From contig NZ_QRGC01000024.1 in assembly GCF_003448965.1 (NCBI RefSeq), positions 1 through 64,000 on the forward strand: DNA of 64,000 nt, written 5' to 3'. Below, piece after piece: positions 50,553 to 61,521 of this stretch; the first letter of the stretch is position 1, and the number at the start of each line of letters is the position of its first letter. Below the pieces are notes generated by a model. It was given only the letters and a program-made list of their open reading frames with translations. It was not told the DNA's origin and did not search any database. Source of the DNA: Oceanicella sp. SM1341 (GTDB taxonomy: Bacteria > Pseudomonadota > Alphaproteobacteria > Rhodobacterales > Rhodobacteraceae). The position numbers and the translations under genes are program-made.

Positions 50553-51548
50553 ATGCTGAAAGATTTCAGCCGCCGGACCATCCGGGCCAACAAGCGCAAG
50601 AATATCATTTACCTCAACAATCCGAAGGTCGGCTGCAGCACCATCAAGTCCAACCTCTGGCAAGCGATCTCCCCCCGGACCTATGATCGCGAGACGGATG
50701 TCCACGATCTCGAAGCATCGCCGTTCAGGACGGCGATCAGGTATCTCGGCTGGGCGGAAGCGGCCAACATATTCACCTTTGTCCGAAACCCCTACACGCG
50801 CCTCGTGTCCGGGTATCTCGACAAGATCGCGGGAAACCGCAAGGACGTCTGGCGCTGGTTTTCAAAGCGTTACGGCCTTTCCGACGATGCCGAGGTGAGC
50901 TTCGACGCGTTCGTGGAGCTCATTCACGCCGATCGCCCCGAGCGCCTCGATCCGCACTGGAAGCCTCAGCATCTCAACCTGATGTATCCGTTCATCCGGC
51001 CCAACTTCGTCGGTCATCTGGAAAGCATGGACCAGGACCTGCCGAAGGTTTTCGCCCGCTTCCTGGAGGTCGAGGGCGGCGAGATCGAGAAGCGCGCGCC
51101 CCACGGCACGGGCGCGAGGAAAAAGGCATCCTCCTTCTTCGACAACTCCGAAACGGTGTCGAGGGTCCGGGAACTCTACGCGACCGACTTCGACTATTTC
51201 GGCTATTCCCGCGACCTGGATCAGATGAAGCGCGCGGGCACGATGTCGGAGTTCCACCAGCACCCCCACACCCGGCTCGGCCTGCTCGTCAGGCTTCGCA
51301 ACGCCGACGACAGGGACGAGAAGCTCGGGATCATCGACGAGATCGAGAAGCTCTCGGGCCCGGGGCAAGACAAGTTCACGCAGAACTGGATACTGTTCGA
51401 GAAACTCCGCCTTTCCCGAGGCGACCGTTCCGCGTTCGCCAGACTGAAGGAAGAGAACCTGGAGCATATAGAAGACGGCTTCGGATTTCTGCGCAGGATG
51501 TCAGGAGATCTCCCGGCCGCGCGGCCGGCGGGGGCAATGGCCCGGTAG
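50553..51548 (+). CDS. Sulfotransferase family 2 (carbohydrate-type) protein
   Basis: Encodes 331 residues. The PAPS-binding 5'-phosphosulfate motif is IIYLNNPKVGCSTIKSNLW and the 3'-phosphate motif is IFTFVRNPYTRLVSGYLDKI, as in carbohydrate (HNK-1/chondroitin-like) sulfotransferases. HLNLMYPFIRPNFVGHLESM completes the fold. The C-terminal 90 residues form an additional helical tail. AGGGAG suits the ATG at 50553; an earlier ATG at 50490 lacks a comparable site. Codon third positions and the 5' flank are visibly less GC-rich than in neighbours, suggesting transfer. It may sulfate a surface glycan. Confidence 0.85.
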   Translation: MLKDFSRRTIRANKRKNIIYLNNPKVGCSTIKSNLWQAISPRTYDRETDVHDLEASPFRTAIRYLGWAEAANIFTFVRNPYTRLVSGYLDKIAGNRKDVWRWFSKRYGLSDDAEVSFDAFVELIHADRPERLDPHWKPQHLNLMYPFIRPNFVGHLESMDQDLPKVFARFLEVEGGEIEKRAPHGTGARKKASSFFDNSETVSRVRELYATDFDYFGYSRDLDQMKRAGTMSEFHQHPHTRLGLLVRLRNADDRDEKLGIIDEIEKLSGPGQDKFTQNWILFEKLRLSRGDRSAFARLKEENLEHIEDGFGFLRRMSGDLPAARPAGAMAR

Positions 51549-51644
51549 CCCTGCAGCCGGGGCTCCGGGGGCCCGCTCTCCTCCCGGGCGCCGGGGCACA
51601 CCGGCACATCGGTGAGCCCCGTGGTCTTGCCGCGGCGCTGCCCG

Positions 51645-52160
51645 TCAGACGCTGATGTCCGGTCCGTCCGGGCTCGCCTTGATGAGATAGGCGCCGCTTT
51701 CCCTGAAACTGCGGGCGGTGGCAAAGGTGTCTTCCATGAACTGGACGTAGGAAAGCCTGCCGTTTCCACCGCGCGCCAGAACCGAGAAGGGCGATGTCAC
51801 CGTCTTCCCCAGGACACTCGACGTATAGGTGAAGAAGCCGAAGATCGCCGCGCCGTCCGCGTTCTCGAAGCTGTCCTGGATCCGGAAGTCGTCCACCCTC
51901 CAGTAGCGGCCGACGTCGATAAAGGTCCGGACCAGCCCCTCGGTGCCCTCGTTCGTTCCGGCCCAGGGCATGATCCGCTTCAGGTCGGGATGATCGTAGT
52001 TGAGCGACACGTAGACGAAATCTTCGGTCGTGAACTGCCTGACGAACTCCAGGTCGGTCGGGTTCGACAGGATCGACCGCAGCACCGCCAGGGGCGATGT
52101 CGTCGAGGCGGGTTCGACCGTGGAAAATTCCCGGGCAAGGGCGTGTGCACTGATGGACAA
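51645..52160 (-). CDS. SnoaL/NTF2-like fold protein
   Basis: Encodes 171 residues of the NTF2-like cone fold: AVLRSILSNPTDLEFVRQFTTEDFVYVSLN, then GTNEGTEGLVRTFIDVGRYW and FFTYTSSVLGKTVTSPFSVL. Such proteins bind small hydrophobic molecules or act as cyclases or isomerases. The start appears to be TTG at 52158-52160, because AAGGAGG lies 8 nt upstream (52169-52175) and no ATG or GTG start fits. It diverges from a LysR gene across 165 bp. Confidence 0.75.
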   Translation of the reverse strand: MSISAHALAREFSTVEPASTTSPLAVLRSILSNPTDLEFVRQFTTEDFVYVSLNYDHPDLKRIMPWAGTNEGTEGLVRTFIDVGRYWRVDDFRIQDSFENADGAAIFGFFTYTSSVLGKTVTSPFSVLARGGNGRLSYVQFMEDTFATARSFRESGAYLIKASPDGPDISV

Positions 52161-52325
52161 GGCTGGTTCCTCCTTCTGGTCGGTTCGGGAATCCGGGCCG
52201 CCCCTCCCCCCGGAAGCCGGGCTCGACGATGCGGCGCCGGTCTGCGTCAGCGCAGTCCCGGACATGTCTTGGAGGATCGCGGTGATTGACGGAATGGGGA
52301 TGTCCGTCGCAACATACCGGACATA

Positions 52326-53237
52326 ATGTCCGCAATCCTCACGATTGAATCGCTCGGCGGCCTCGTCGCGTTCTCCACCGCCGTGGAAACCGGCAGCTTC
52401 GCGGCCGCGGGGAGAAGGCTCGGGCTCTCCGCATCGGCCGTCGGCAAGGCGGTGGACCGGCTCGAAGCCACCCTGGGCCTGCGGCTGCTGAACCGCACCA
52501 CCCGGTCCCTGGCCGTGACCGGCGAGGGCGACGTGCTCTATCGCCATGTCGCGCAGGTGCTGAAGCACCTCCAGGACGCAGAGCAGGAACTTCACCTTCT
52601 GCAGAAGTCGCCGCGAGGCCGTCTCAGGATAAGCGTGCCGACCGTGATCGGACGCAGGATCATCATGCCCGCGCTGCGCGACTTCCAGGCCTGCTTCCCT
52701 GACGTGACGATCGACATCAGTCTCGACGACATGAAGGTCGATATCGTCGCGGGCGGGTATGACGTGGTCCTGCGCCTCGGGGAACTCGACGATTCGGCCC
52801 TGCGCGCGCGGCGGATCGGGCCCCACACCTTCACCACCTGTGCCTCGCCCGACTATCTCGCCCGGCACGGCGTGCCCCGGACGCCGGCGGATCTCCATGC
52901 GCATTGCTGCGTGCACTACCGCTTTCCCACCACCGGCCGGCCGGAGATATGGGCGTTCGGCGGATCGCACGAGGCGAGGCCGATCAAGCCCGCCATCCTG
53001 CTGAACGACGGCGAGGCGCTCGCCTCCGCGGCGCTCGGGGGACTGGGGATCATCCAGGCGCCGAGCTATCTCGTGCGCGAGGACATCGCCGCGGGGAGGC
53101 TGCAGGCCGTCCTCGCGGACTACACGGAAGCGCGCGGCAGCGTTTCGCTTGTCTGGCCGCCCATGTCGGCGCCGGTTCCGAAAGTGCGTGCCTTCATCGA
53201 CTTCATCGCAGAGCGGGTCCGCGAGGAACTGTACTGA
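52326..53237 (+). CDS. LysR-family transcriptional regulator (divergent from SnoaL gene)
   Basis: Encodes 303 residues. The helix-turn-helix is AFSTAVETGSFAAAGRRLGLSASAVGKAVDRLEATLGLRLLNRTTRSL; the effector domain has VSLVWPPMSAPVPKVRAFIDFI at its end. Subgroup features (RLLNRTTRS, RGRLRISVPTVIGRRIIMPAL) match regulators of small oxidoreductase or NTF2-like genes. It probably controls the divergent SnoaL-like gene and itself. Confidence 0.92.
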   Translation: MSAILTIESLGGLVAFSTAVETGSFAAAGRRLGLSASAVGKAVDRLEATLGLRLLNRTTRSLAVTGEGDVLYRHVAQVLKHLQDAEQELHLLQKSPRGRLRISVPTVIGRRIIMPALRDFQACFPDVTIDISLDDMKVDIVAGGYDVVLRLGELDDSALRARRIGPHTFTTCASPDYLARHGVPRTPADLHAHCCVHYRFPTTGRPEIWAFGGSHEARPIKPAILLNDGEALASAALGGLGIIQAPSYLVREDIAAGRLQAVLADYTEARGSVSLVWPPMSAPVPKVRAFIDFIAERVREELY

Positions 53238-53462
53238 GCCGCCCCGCCGGGGGCCCGCCTCCCTGCCGGCGACAGGGGGGCCGAAGCTGCCGCTTCGCCC
53301 GCGCATGCCGGGCCGGCGCGGCGGGCATGAGGGCGCATCGCGCGATGTGCCCCGGGCGGCACGCGCTCATGCGCGCCGCCCGGGACGGCGGGCCGGAGCC
53401 GGCATGTCGATCGCTGGCCGTGCAGGCTCGGGGGACATGCCGGACCGCAGCCCGGCCGGCGC

Positions 53463-54467
53463 TCAGGACGGGTCCGGCAGCTTGACTGTCCCGCCCGAAA
53501 CGTCGATCGCCACCTTGCCGCGAAGCCCGCGCGCGCGGCCGTTCTCGAGCAGCTCGTGCGCCTCGCCGATGCGCGCCAGCGGCAGCACAGCCCCGATCAC
53601 GGGCCTGATCAGGCCGCGCTCCACGAGGTTGGTCAGCGCATCGAGCTTGCCCCGGTTCTGGCGCGTGAACACGAAGTGATAGCTCGCGTTCCTGCCCCAG
53701 GCCTCGATCAGGTTCTGGGGCACCGCGATGTCGACGATGCTGACCACCCGCCCGGCATCCGCCAGCGTGAGCGGGCTCCTGCTCAGCGCATCGCCGCCGA
53801 TCGTGTCGAGCACCACGTTCACGCCCCGGCCCTTCGTGAGCTCCGCCACGGCCTCGACGTAATCCTCCTCGACGTAATCGATCACCTCATCCGCCCCGAG
53901 CGCGCGCACGAAGTCGCGCTGGCTGCCGCGCGCCGTGGTGATGACCCGGGCCCCGATCGCCTTCGCGAGCTGGATCGCCACGCTGCCCACGCCGCCGGCG
54001 CCGCCATGGATCAGGATGGTTTCCTGAACCTCGAGCCGGGCCCGCCCGACCAGGGCCTCCCACACCGTGCCGCCCACGAGCGTCAGGCTGGCCGCCTCGA
54101 CATGGCTGATGTTGGCGGGCTTGCGCGCCACCAGCTCGACATCGGCGATATGCTGTTCGGCATAGGAACCGGCACCGCCGAAGATCTTCGGCGTGTAGTA
54201 CACCTCGTCGCCGAGCTCGAACTCGGTCACGTGGCTTCCCCTCTCCTCGATGACACCGGAGACATCGTGGCCGATGATGGCGGGAAGCGGCACGTATCCG
54301 GCATAGTCGCCACGGCGGATCTGGTAATCCAGCGGATTGATCGCGGTGGCATGCACGCGCACCCGCACCTGCCGGGGGCCGACGGCCCCCACCGGGACGT
54401 CACGCAGCCTGAACGCGTCATAGCTGCCGAATTTCTCGAGAACGATCGCCTTCATCATGTCGGTCAT
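53463..54467 (-). CDS. Medium-chain dehydrogenase/reductase, quinone-oxidoreductase type
   Basis: Encodes 334 residues. The GroES-like N-terminal domain ([35 protein letters not shown]) is followed by a Rossmann domain with [29 protein letters not shown], the NADPH loop of zeta-crystallin-like quinone reductases. Zinc ligands of true alcohol dehydrogenases are absent. The ATG at 54465-54467 is preceded by AAGGAAGGGACAGG. It is divergent from an HxlR regulator, as in other quinone- or aldehyde-sensing pairs. Confidence 0.9.
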   Translation of the reverse strand: MTDMMKAIVLEKFGSYDAFRLRDVPVGAVGPRQVRVRVHATAINPLDYQIRRGDYAGYVPLPAIIGHDVSGVIEERGSHVTEFELGDEVYYTPKIFGGAGSYAEQHIADVELVARKPANISHVEAASLTLVGGTVWEALVGRARLEVQETILIHGGAGGVGSVAIQLAKAIGARVITTARGSQRDFVRALGADEVIDYVEEDYVEAVAELTKGRGVNVVLDTIGGDALSRSPLTLADAGRVVSIVDIAVPQNLIEAWGRNASYHFVFTRQNRGKLDALTNLVERGLIRPVIGAVLPLARIGEAHELLENGRARGLRGKVAIDVSGGTVKLPDPS

Positions 54468-54882
54468 GATCCTGTCCCTTCCTTGCTCGGGTGATGGTGA
54501 CAGGCATCTGGGGAGCACATGCGAATGCGGAAACACGCACAAGATTCACCCTCAGTGCATTGCAGGATACCACCCTCTCCGCCCCTGCTCCGCGAGGCGG
54601 CGCGCGGCAGGACGCCCCGGGGCCGGCATGGCGGCTCCCCCTTCCCGGGTGATCGGTTGCCGGCTGACAGGTTTTCGGGTGAGGATCCGGCCCCGCGGAG
54701 CATGAACGGGGCAAGGCCCGGAGGCATCGGTCGGGGCATCCGGTTCCTTCGCAACACCCCCTGCCCGGCCGCACTCGGCGCGACGCCCGGCTGCCTCAGG
54801 TCTTGTGGGAGGCACCCCGCGGCGTATCTTCAGGTGCCGGCACAGCACATGATGCTCCTCGACGGCATGAAAGGATACCGAC
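54468..54882. promoter_or_regulatory. Divergent region between quinone oxidoreductase and HxlR genes
   Basis: 415 bp, unusually long for a divergent pair here, with no supported gene. Promoters for both genes must lie within it. I saw no clear operator palindrome. The 54500-54560 part is less GC-rich than the rest. Confidence 0.4.
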
Positions 54883-55248
54883 ATGGCAAAGCGTCGCCAC
54901 ACCAGTCTCGACAGCAACCCCGGCTGCGCCGTCGAGGCGGCGATCAGCCTGATCGACGGGAAATGGAAATGCGTCGCGCTGTGGTACCTTCACGACCGCG
55001 GCACTGTCCGCTTCAACGAGCTGATGCGGCTCATGTCGGACGTGACCCAGCGGACACTGACCAACCAGTTGCGCGAGCTCGAGGCCGACGGGCTCATCAA
55101 CCGCGTCGTCTATGCCCAGGTGCCGCCCAGGGTGGAATACAGCCTCTCCGATCGGGGCCGCACCTTCATCCCGATCCTGTTGTCCCTGTCGGATTGGGGG
55201 GAGGCGAACATGGACCTGTTCCGGGGGCCGCGAGAGACGGGTTCGTGA
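54883..55248 (+). CDS. HxlR-family transcriptional regulator
   Basis: Encodes 121 residues starting MAKRRHTSLDSNPGCAVEAA, with Cys15 at the position used for redox or quinone sensing in YodB/HypR-like members. The winged helix covers ISLIDGKWKCVALWYLHDRGTVRFNELMRLM and TQRTLTNQLRELEADGLINR. HxlR proteins commonly control the divergent oxidoreductase and respond to electrophiles, which fits the neighbouring quinone reductase. The start ATG is at 54883. Confidence 0.92.
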   Translation: MAKRRHTSLDSNPGCAVEAAISLIDGKWKCVALWYLHDRGTVRFNELMRLMSDVTQRTLTNQLRELEADGLINRVVYAQVPPRVEYSLSDRGRTFIPILLSLSDWGEANMDLFRGPRETGS

Positions 55249-55555
55249 CCCTCGCCCGGGCCGCATGAGAGGCCCGCCGGCATCGCGGCGGGTCTGCTGC
55301 GGGCCCCGGGGCTCCTGCCGACCACCCCCGCGCCCGGCGGCGGACGGCCCCGGGGCTCCTGCCCGTGACGGCACCCCCCCGGCGCCCCACCGGAACGCGC
55401 GCCCTTCCCGGAAACGCCGGCCACCCGCCCCCTTGGCCCGCAGCCTCCCGCTCCCGCCGGGTCCTCCGCGCAGGGAGACCGGGGCCGGCCGGCACGCGCC
55501 GCGGCCGGGCGGGTTCCGGGGCCCTGCCTGTCAGCATCCACGTCATTGATTTTAC
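55249..55555. other. Gene-free stretch before tRNA-Ile2
   Basis: 307 bp, no supported gene. GGCCCCGGGGCTCCTGCC occurs twice (55302-55319 and 55346-55363, period 44 bp). The end nearest the tRNA is AT-rich (CATTGATTTTACT). Confidence 0.5.
55302..55363 (+). repeat. 18-bp direct repeat
   Basis: The exact 18-mer GGCCCCGGGGCTCCTGCC occurs at 55302-55319 and 55346-55363. Each copy contains the palindrome GGCCCCGGGGC minus one base, so each can form a small hairpin. Confidence 0.7.
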
Positions 55556-55631
55556 TGGTAGGTCCGGAGGGATTCGAACCCCCAACCAAGCCGTTATGAG
55601 CGGCCTGCTCTGACCGTTGAGCTACGGACCC
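55556..55631 (-). tRNA. tRNA with CAT anticodon, probably tRNA-Ile2
   Basis: The minus strand folds into a 76-nt cloverleaf: acceptor GGGTCCG/CGGACCT (G1-U72 wobble), D-arm GCTCAACGGTCAGAGC, anticodon stem GGCCG/CGGCT with loop CTCATAA (anticodon CAT), T-arm around GTTCGAATCC, encoded CCA at 55556-55558. The variable loop TTGGT and short D-loop resemble bacterial Ile2 tRNAs, in which TilS converts C34 to lysidine. Elongator tRNA-Met is the alternative. Confidence 0.85.
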
Positions 55632-55641
55632 ACGCGCGGAC

Positions 55642-55670
55642 TGTTTGGCACCGTTGCGCAGACGGGTCAA
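55642..55670 (-). promoter_or_regulatory. Possible promoter of tRNA-Ile2
   Basis: On the minus strand TTGACC (55665-55670), a 17-bp spacer and CAAACA (55642-55647) lie just upstream of the tRNA. The -35 element is good and the -10 poor. Confidence 0.35.
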
Positions 55671-55769
55671 TGGTGGCGCCGGGGCCGGCGCGACCGGGCG
55701 CGCCGCGGGTGTTCCCTTTGCCCCATCTATGCGATAAAGCGGGCGCCGGATTGCACGGGGACCGCCGCC

Positions 55770-56816
55770 ATGTCAGAGCAGAAGAATGCCCTCACCTACC
55801 GGGATGCAGGCGTCGACATCGACGCCGGGAATGCCCTGGTCGACCGTATCAAGCCCGCCGCCGCCTCCACGGCGCGCCCCGGGGTGATGGACGGGCTCGG
55901 CGGCTTCGGCGCCCTGTTCGACCCCCGCGCGGCCGGGTTCACCGATCCGGTGCTGGTCGCGGCCACCGATGGCGTGGGCACCAAGCTGCGGCTGGCCATC
56001 GACACCGGCCTGCTCGACACCGTGGGCATCGACCTCGTCGCCATGTGCGTGAACGACCTCGTGTGCCAGGGCGCCGAGCCGCTGTTCTTCCTCGACTATT
56101 TCGCCACCGGCAAGCTCTCGGTCGACGAGGCCGCCCGCGTGGTGGAGGGCATCGCCGCCGGCTGCCGCGAGGCGGGTTGCGCGCTGGTGGGCGGCGAGAC
56201 CGCCGAGATGCCGGGCATGTACGCCCCGGGCGATTTCGACCTCGCCGGCTTCGCCGTGGGCGCGATGGAGCGCGGCACCGCCCTGCCCCGCGAGGTGGCG
56301 GAGGGCGACGTGCTGCTCGGCCTCGCCTCCTCCGGCGTGCATTCCAACGGCTATTCGCTCGTGCGCCGCGTGGCCGAGGCCACCGGGCTGGGCTGGAACG
56401 CGCCCTGCCCCTTCGGCGAGGGCACGCTGGGCGCCGCCCTGCTCGCGCCCACGAAGCTCTACGTGAAGCCGGCGCTGGCCGCGGTGCGCGCCGGCGGCGT
56501 GCATGGGCTCGCGCATATCACCGGCGGCGGGCTCACCGAGAACCTGCCCCGCGTGCTGCCCGAGGGCCTGGGCGCTGCCATCGACCTCGGCGCCTGGGAC
56601 CTGCCGCCGGTGTTCGGCTGGCTGGCCGACAGCGCCGGGCTCGACGACGCGGAAATGCTCAAGACCTTCAACTGCGGCATCGGCCTGATCGTGGTCGCGG
56701 CGCCGGAGGCGGCGGTCACGCTGGCCGGCCTGCTCGAGGCCGCGGGCGAGACCGTGTTCCGCATCGGCAGCGTCACCGCGGGTGCGGGCGTCTCCTACGA
56801 GGGCAGCCTCGCGTGA
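55770..56816 (+). CDS. purM: Phosphoribosylformylglycinamidine cyclo-ligase
   Basis: Encodes 348 residues. PurM closes the imidazole ring to make AIR in purine synthesis. Hallmarks are [47 protein letters not shown] and [16 protein letters not shown]. Length is standard (345-350). The start [10 protein letters not shown] at 55770 fits homologs. The gene overlaps purN by 4 bp (GTGA). Confidence 0.97.
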   Translation: MSEQKNALTYRDAGVDIDAGNALVDRIKPAAASTARPGVMDGLGGFGALFDPRAAGFTDPVLVAATDGVGTKLRLAIDTGLLDTVGIDLVAMCVNDLVCQGAEPLFFLDYFATGKLSVDEAARVVEGIAAGCREAGCALVGGETAEMPGMYAPGDFDLAGFAVGAMERGTALPREVAEGDVLLGLASSGVHSNGYSLVRRVAEATGLGWNAPCPFGEGTLGAALLAPTKLYVKPALAAVRAGGVHGLAHITGGGLTENLPRVLPEGLGAAIDLGAWDLPPVFGWLADSAGLDDAEMLKTFNCGIGLIVVAAPEAAVTLAGLLEAAGETVFRIGSVTAGAGVSYEGSLA

Positions 56817-57427
56817 ACCCTGCCACCAGCCTGCCCCGCGTCGCCATCCTGATCTCGGGCGGCGGGTCCAACATGCTCTCCCTCGTGAGGGCCATGCAGT
56901 CCGGCGCGGTGGCGGCCGAGCCTGCGCTGGTGCTCTCGAACCGGCCGGATGCCGGCGGCCTTGCGAAGGCCGAGGCGCTCGGCGTGCCCACCGCGGTGGT
57001 CGACCACAAGCCCTTCAGGGGCGACCGCGAGGCGTTTGACGCCGCGGTGCAGGAGCGACTGGCGCAGAGCGGCGCCGATATCGTCTGCCTCGCCGGGTTC
57101 ATGCGCATTCTCACGCCGGGCTTCATTGCGCCCTGGGAGGGGCGGATGCTCAACATCCATCCCTCGCTTCTGCCGCTGTTTCGCGGGTTGCACACCCATG
57201 AGCGGGCGCTCGAGGCGGGGATGGCCGTGCATGGCTGCACCGTGCACGAGGTGACGGCCGAGCTCGATGGCGGCCCGATCCGCGGCCAGGCGGTGATCGC
57301 GGTGGAGGCGGGTGACACGCCCGACACCCTCGCCGCCCGCCTGCTGCCGATGGAGCACCGGCTCTACCCCGCGGTGCTCGCGCGCTTCGTGCGCGGCGAG
57401 CGCGCGCCGCTGGCCCTCTTCGGCTGA
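56813..57427 (+). CDS. purN: Phosphoribosylglycinamide formyltransferase
   Basis: Encodes 204 residues from the GTG at 56813, which overlaps the purM stop. PurN transfers the formyl group of 10-formyl-THF to GAR. Motifs are [29 protein letters not shown], the catalytic Asn-His in [20 protein letters not shown] and [16 protein letters not shown]. The coupled start and full-length domain support GTG over later ATGs. Confidence 0.96.
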   Translation: MNPATSLPRVAILISGGGSNMLSLVRAMQSGAVAAEPALVLSNRPDAGGLAKAEALGVPTAVVDHKPFRGDREAFDAAVQERLAQSGADIVCLAGFMRILTPGFIAPWEGRMLNIHPSLLPLFRGLHTHERALEAGMAVHGCTVHEVTAELDGGPIRGQAVIAVEAGDTPDTLAARLLPMEHRLYPAVLARFVRGERAPLALFG

Positions 57428-57463
57428 AGCCCCGCGGCGTCGGCCCGCAACCCTCTGCGATAC

Positions 57464-57510
57464 CATGAAAAACGGCCGCGGCTCCGGCAGGAGCACGCGG
57501 CCGTTTCATG
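57464..57510 (+). terminator. Terminator after purN
   Basis: CATGAAA and CGGCCGCG on the left pair with CGCGGCCG and TTTCATG on the right, a long GC stem with an AT-rich base that supplies the U-run. It lies 36 bp past the purN stop and before convergent ndk. Confidence 0.75.
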
Positions 57511-57557
57511 TCTCGTCCGGTGGCGCGGGTGCCGGGGCGCCCGCGCCGGAGGCCGGT

Positions 57558-57980
57558 TCAGCCCACCAGCTCGATGCCGGCGAAGAAGAAGGCGATCTCT
57601 TCCTTGGCGGTCTCCGGGGCGTCGGAGCCGTGCACGGAGTTCTCGCCCACGGAGAGGGCGAAGGCCTTGCGGATGGTGCCCTCGTCGGCCTGGGCCGGGT
57701 TGGTGGCGCCCATCACTTCGCGGTTCTTCGCGATGGCACCCTCACCCTCGAGCACCTGCACGACGACCGGCTCGGCGCTCATCTGCTCGACGAGCTCACC
57801 GTAGAACGGGCGCTCCTTGTGCACGGCGTAGAACTGGCCGGCCTGCGCCGGGGTCAGGTGGATGCGCTTGGACGCGACGACCCGCAGGCCGGCCTCCTCG
57901 AACATCGCCACGATCTTGCCGGTCAGGTTGCGGCGGGTGGCGTCGGGTTTGATGATGGACAGGGTGCGTTCGATGGCCAT
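57558..57980 (-). CDS. ndk: Nucleoside diphosphate kinase
   Basis: Encodes 140 residues, the normal length. Ndk balances NTP pools by phosphate transfer through a histidine; the catalytic segment [20 protein letters not shown] holds it. The N terminus [20 protein letters not shown] is diagnostic. It is divergent from the ABC-F gene across about 400 bp. Confidence 0.98.
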   Translation of the reverse strand: MAIERTLSIIKPDATRRNLTGKIVAMFEEAGLRVVASKRIHLTPAQAGQFYAVHKERPFYGELVEQMSAEPVVVQVLEGEGAIAKNREVMGATNPAQADEGTIRKAFALSVGENSVHGSDAPETAKEEIAFFFAGIELVG

Positions 57981-58376
57981 GTGCGGCTCCCGGAAATTGA
58001 ATGCGCTGCAGTGCGGCCGGACCGTGATCCGGCCGGCTCGCGCAGGCTCCTAGCACGGAAGCGGGATGCCCGCAAACCTCTCCTCGCGGCGGGAGGCCGG
58101 CGGCTCTGCGCCGATCGCCGCAGGCCGCGGCGACTGCTCCCGCACGGGCCCGGGCGCCGCCGCACCTTCCGCCGGGACCGGACGCCGCCGCGGCACGCGG
58201 CGGCCCGGCCCAACGGGAGCGCCGCCGCGCCTCGCGGTGGCAGCGACGGGCGGGAGGGCCCCCGTGCGGTCCAGCCCCCTCCGGCGTGGCGCGGGGGCCG
58301 CGGGCGGTCGGATTGCGCTGCAGCGCTGCACGCACCACGTTGCTCATCGCAGCGCAGCAATGCTAGGGGATGGCGC
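57981..58376. other. Long divergent region between ndk and the ABC-F gene
   Basis: 396 bp without a supported gene. It contains one arm (58184-58272) of the inverted repeat that flanks the ABC-F gene. The ends nearest each gene (57985-58010 and 58330-58370) are less GC-rich and probably hold the promoters. Confidence 0.6.
58184..58272 (+). repeat. Inverted repeat, copy A (upstream of ABC-F gene)
   Basis: About 89 bp matching the reverse complement of 60271-60364 with roughly six substitutions and small indels. Its core includes GCGGCCCGGCCCAACGGGAG and GACGGGCGGGAGGGCCCCC. One end forms a hairpin (GCCGCCGCG-GCA-CGCGGCGGC); copy B keeps a longer version, so the structure is preserved despite differences. 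Confidence 0.85.
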
Positions 58377-60260
<1,884 letters not shown>

Positions 60261-60270
60261 GGCGCGGGGG

Positions 60271-60364
60271 GACCGGCCGGGGGCCCTCCCGCCCGTCGCC
60301 GGCACCGCGAGGCGCGGCACCGCTCCCGTTGGGCCGGGCCGCCGCGCTGCCGCGCGGCGGCGGC
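60271..60364 (-). repeat. Inverted repeat, copy B (downstream of ABC-F gene)
   Basis: Begins 10 bp after the ABC-F stop; its reverse complement matches copy A at about 90% identity. It contains the hairpin CCGCCGCGC-TGCC-GCGCGGCGG (60340-60361), which may also terminate the convergent ABC-F and argC transcripts. Confidence 0.85.
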
Positions 60365-60387
60365 AGCGCCGGCTCCGGAGGCCGCGA

Positions 60388-61311
60388 TCAGCCGGTGAGG
60401 CCGGTGCCCTCGTCGAGGCCGAGCATCAGGTTGAGGTTCTGCACCGCCGCCCCCGAAGCGCCCTTGCCCAGGTTGTCGAGCACCGCGACGAGCACGGCGC
60501 AGCCGTTTTCGCTGTCACCATGCACGGAGAGCTCCATGCGGTTGGTGCCATTGGTGCGCTCGGGGTCGATGCGGCCCTCGTAGGCCGCCATCGGCAGCAC
60601 GGAGACGAAGCGCGCGTCCGCGTAATGCTCGGCATAGGCGGCGGAGAGGCTCTCCACCGTGAGCCCGCCCTCGAGGTGCAGCGGGATCTGCACGATCATG
60701 CCTTGCGCGAAATCCCCCACCGAGGGCGAGAAGATCGGCCGGCGGGCGAGGCCACCGTGCTTCATGATCTCGGGCACGTGCTTGTGGTGCTGGGTGTTGG
60801 CGTAGACGAAGTGTTTCGGGTGGCCCTCGGCCTCGAACTCGCCGATCATCGCCTTGCCGCCGCCGGTATAGCCGCTCACCGCGTTGATGGAGATCGGAGC
60901 GTCGGCGGCGATCAGCCCGCGCGAGACGAGCGGGTGCAGCAGCGCGATGGCGCCGGAGGCGTAGCAGCCGGGGTTCGAGACCCGCGCGGCCGAGGCCACG
61001 GCGCCGCGCGCCTGCGGAGTGAGCTCGGGGAAGCCGAACACCCAGTCCGGCGCCACGCGGTGGGCGGTGCTCGCGTCGATCAGCCGGGTGTCGGTGCCGG
61101 CGAGCCGCGGCACGATGTCGTGCACCGCGGCATCGGGCAGGCAGAGGATGGCGACATCGGCGGCCGCGAAGGCCTCCAGCCGGGCAGCGGTGTCCTTGCG
61201 CGCATCATCGGCAAGCTGGACGAGCGCGATGTCGCCGCGCGCCTCCAGGCGCTCGCGGATCTGCAGCCCCGTGGTGCCCGCCTCGCCGTCGATGAATACT
61301 TTCCACGCCAT
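60388..61311 (-). CDS. argC: N-acetyl-gamma-glutamyl-phosphate reductase, type 2
   Basis: Encodes 307 residues of the shorter type-2 ArgC family. ArgC reduces N-acetylglutamyl phosphate to the semialdehyde in arginine synthesis. The N terminus KVFIDGEAGTTGLQIRERL is the NADPH loop; the catalytic Cys is in VSNPGCYASGAIALLHPL. The late HHKHVPEIMKHGGL and DNLGKGASGAAVQNLNLMLG are family blocks. A decayed type-1 argC fragment lies 1.5 kb upstream. Confidence 0.96.
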   Translation of the reverse strand: MAWKVFIDGEAGTTGLQIRERLEARGDIALVQLADDARKDTAARLEAFAAADVAILCLPDAAVHDIVPRLAGTDTRLIDASTAHRVAPDWVFGFPELTPQARGAVASAARVSNPGCYASGAIALLHPLVSRGLIAADAPISINAVSGYTGGGKAMIGEFEAEGHPKHFVYANTQHHKHVPEIMKHGGLARRPIFSPSVGDFAQGMIVQIPLHLEGGLTVESLSAAYAEHYADARFVSVLPMAAYEGRIDPERTNGTNRMELSVHGDSENGCAVLVAVLDNLGKGASGAAVQNLNLMLGLDEGTGLTG

Positions 61312-61521
61312 CGGTGTCTTGCCTTCGCCAATGTGGTTTCGTCCGCTGGCGGAGATAGCAGGTCCGGCCCGCGATTTAAATGCCGCCGGCGCCCTGCCCG
61401 CGCGAAAAGCGCAGTGGGGGCGAAAAGCGCGGCGAGGATGATCTGGATCAAGGTGCGCTGCGCGCCCCCGGTGCTATCCCTCCTCCCGTGGCCGACAGGT
61501 CCCCACTGAAGGAGCCGCATC

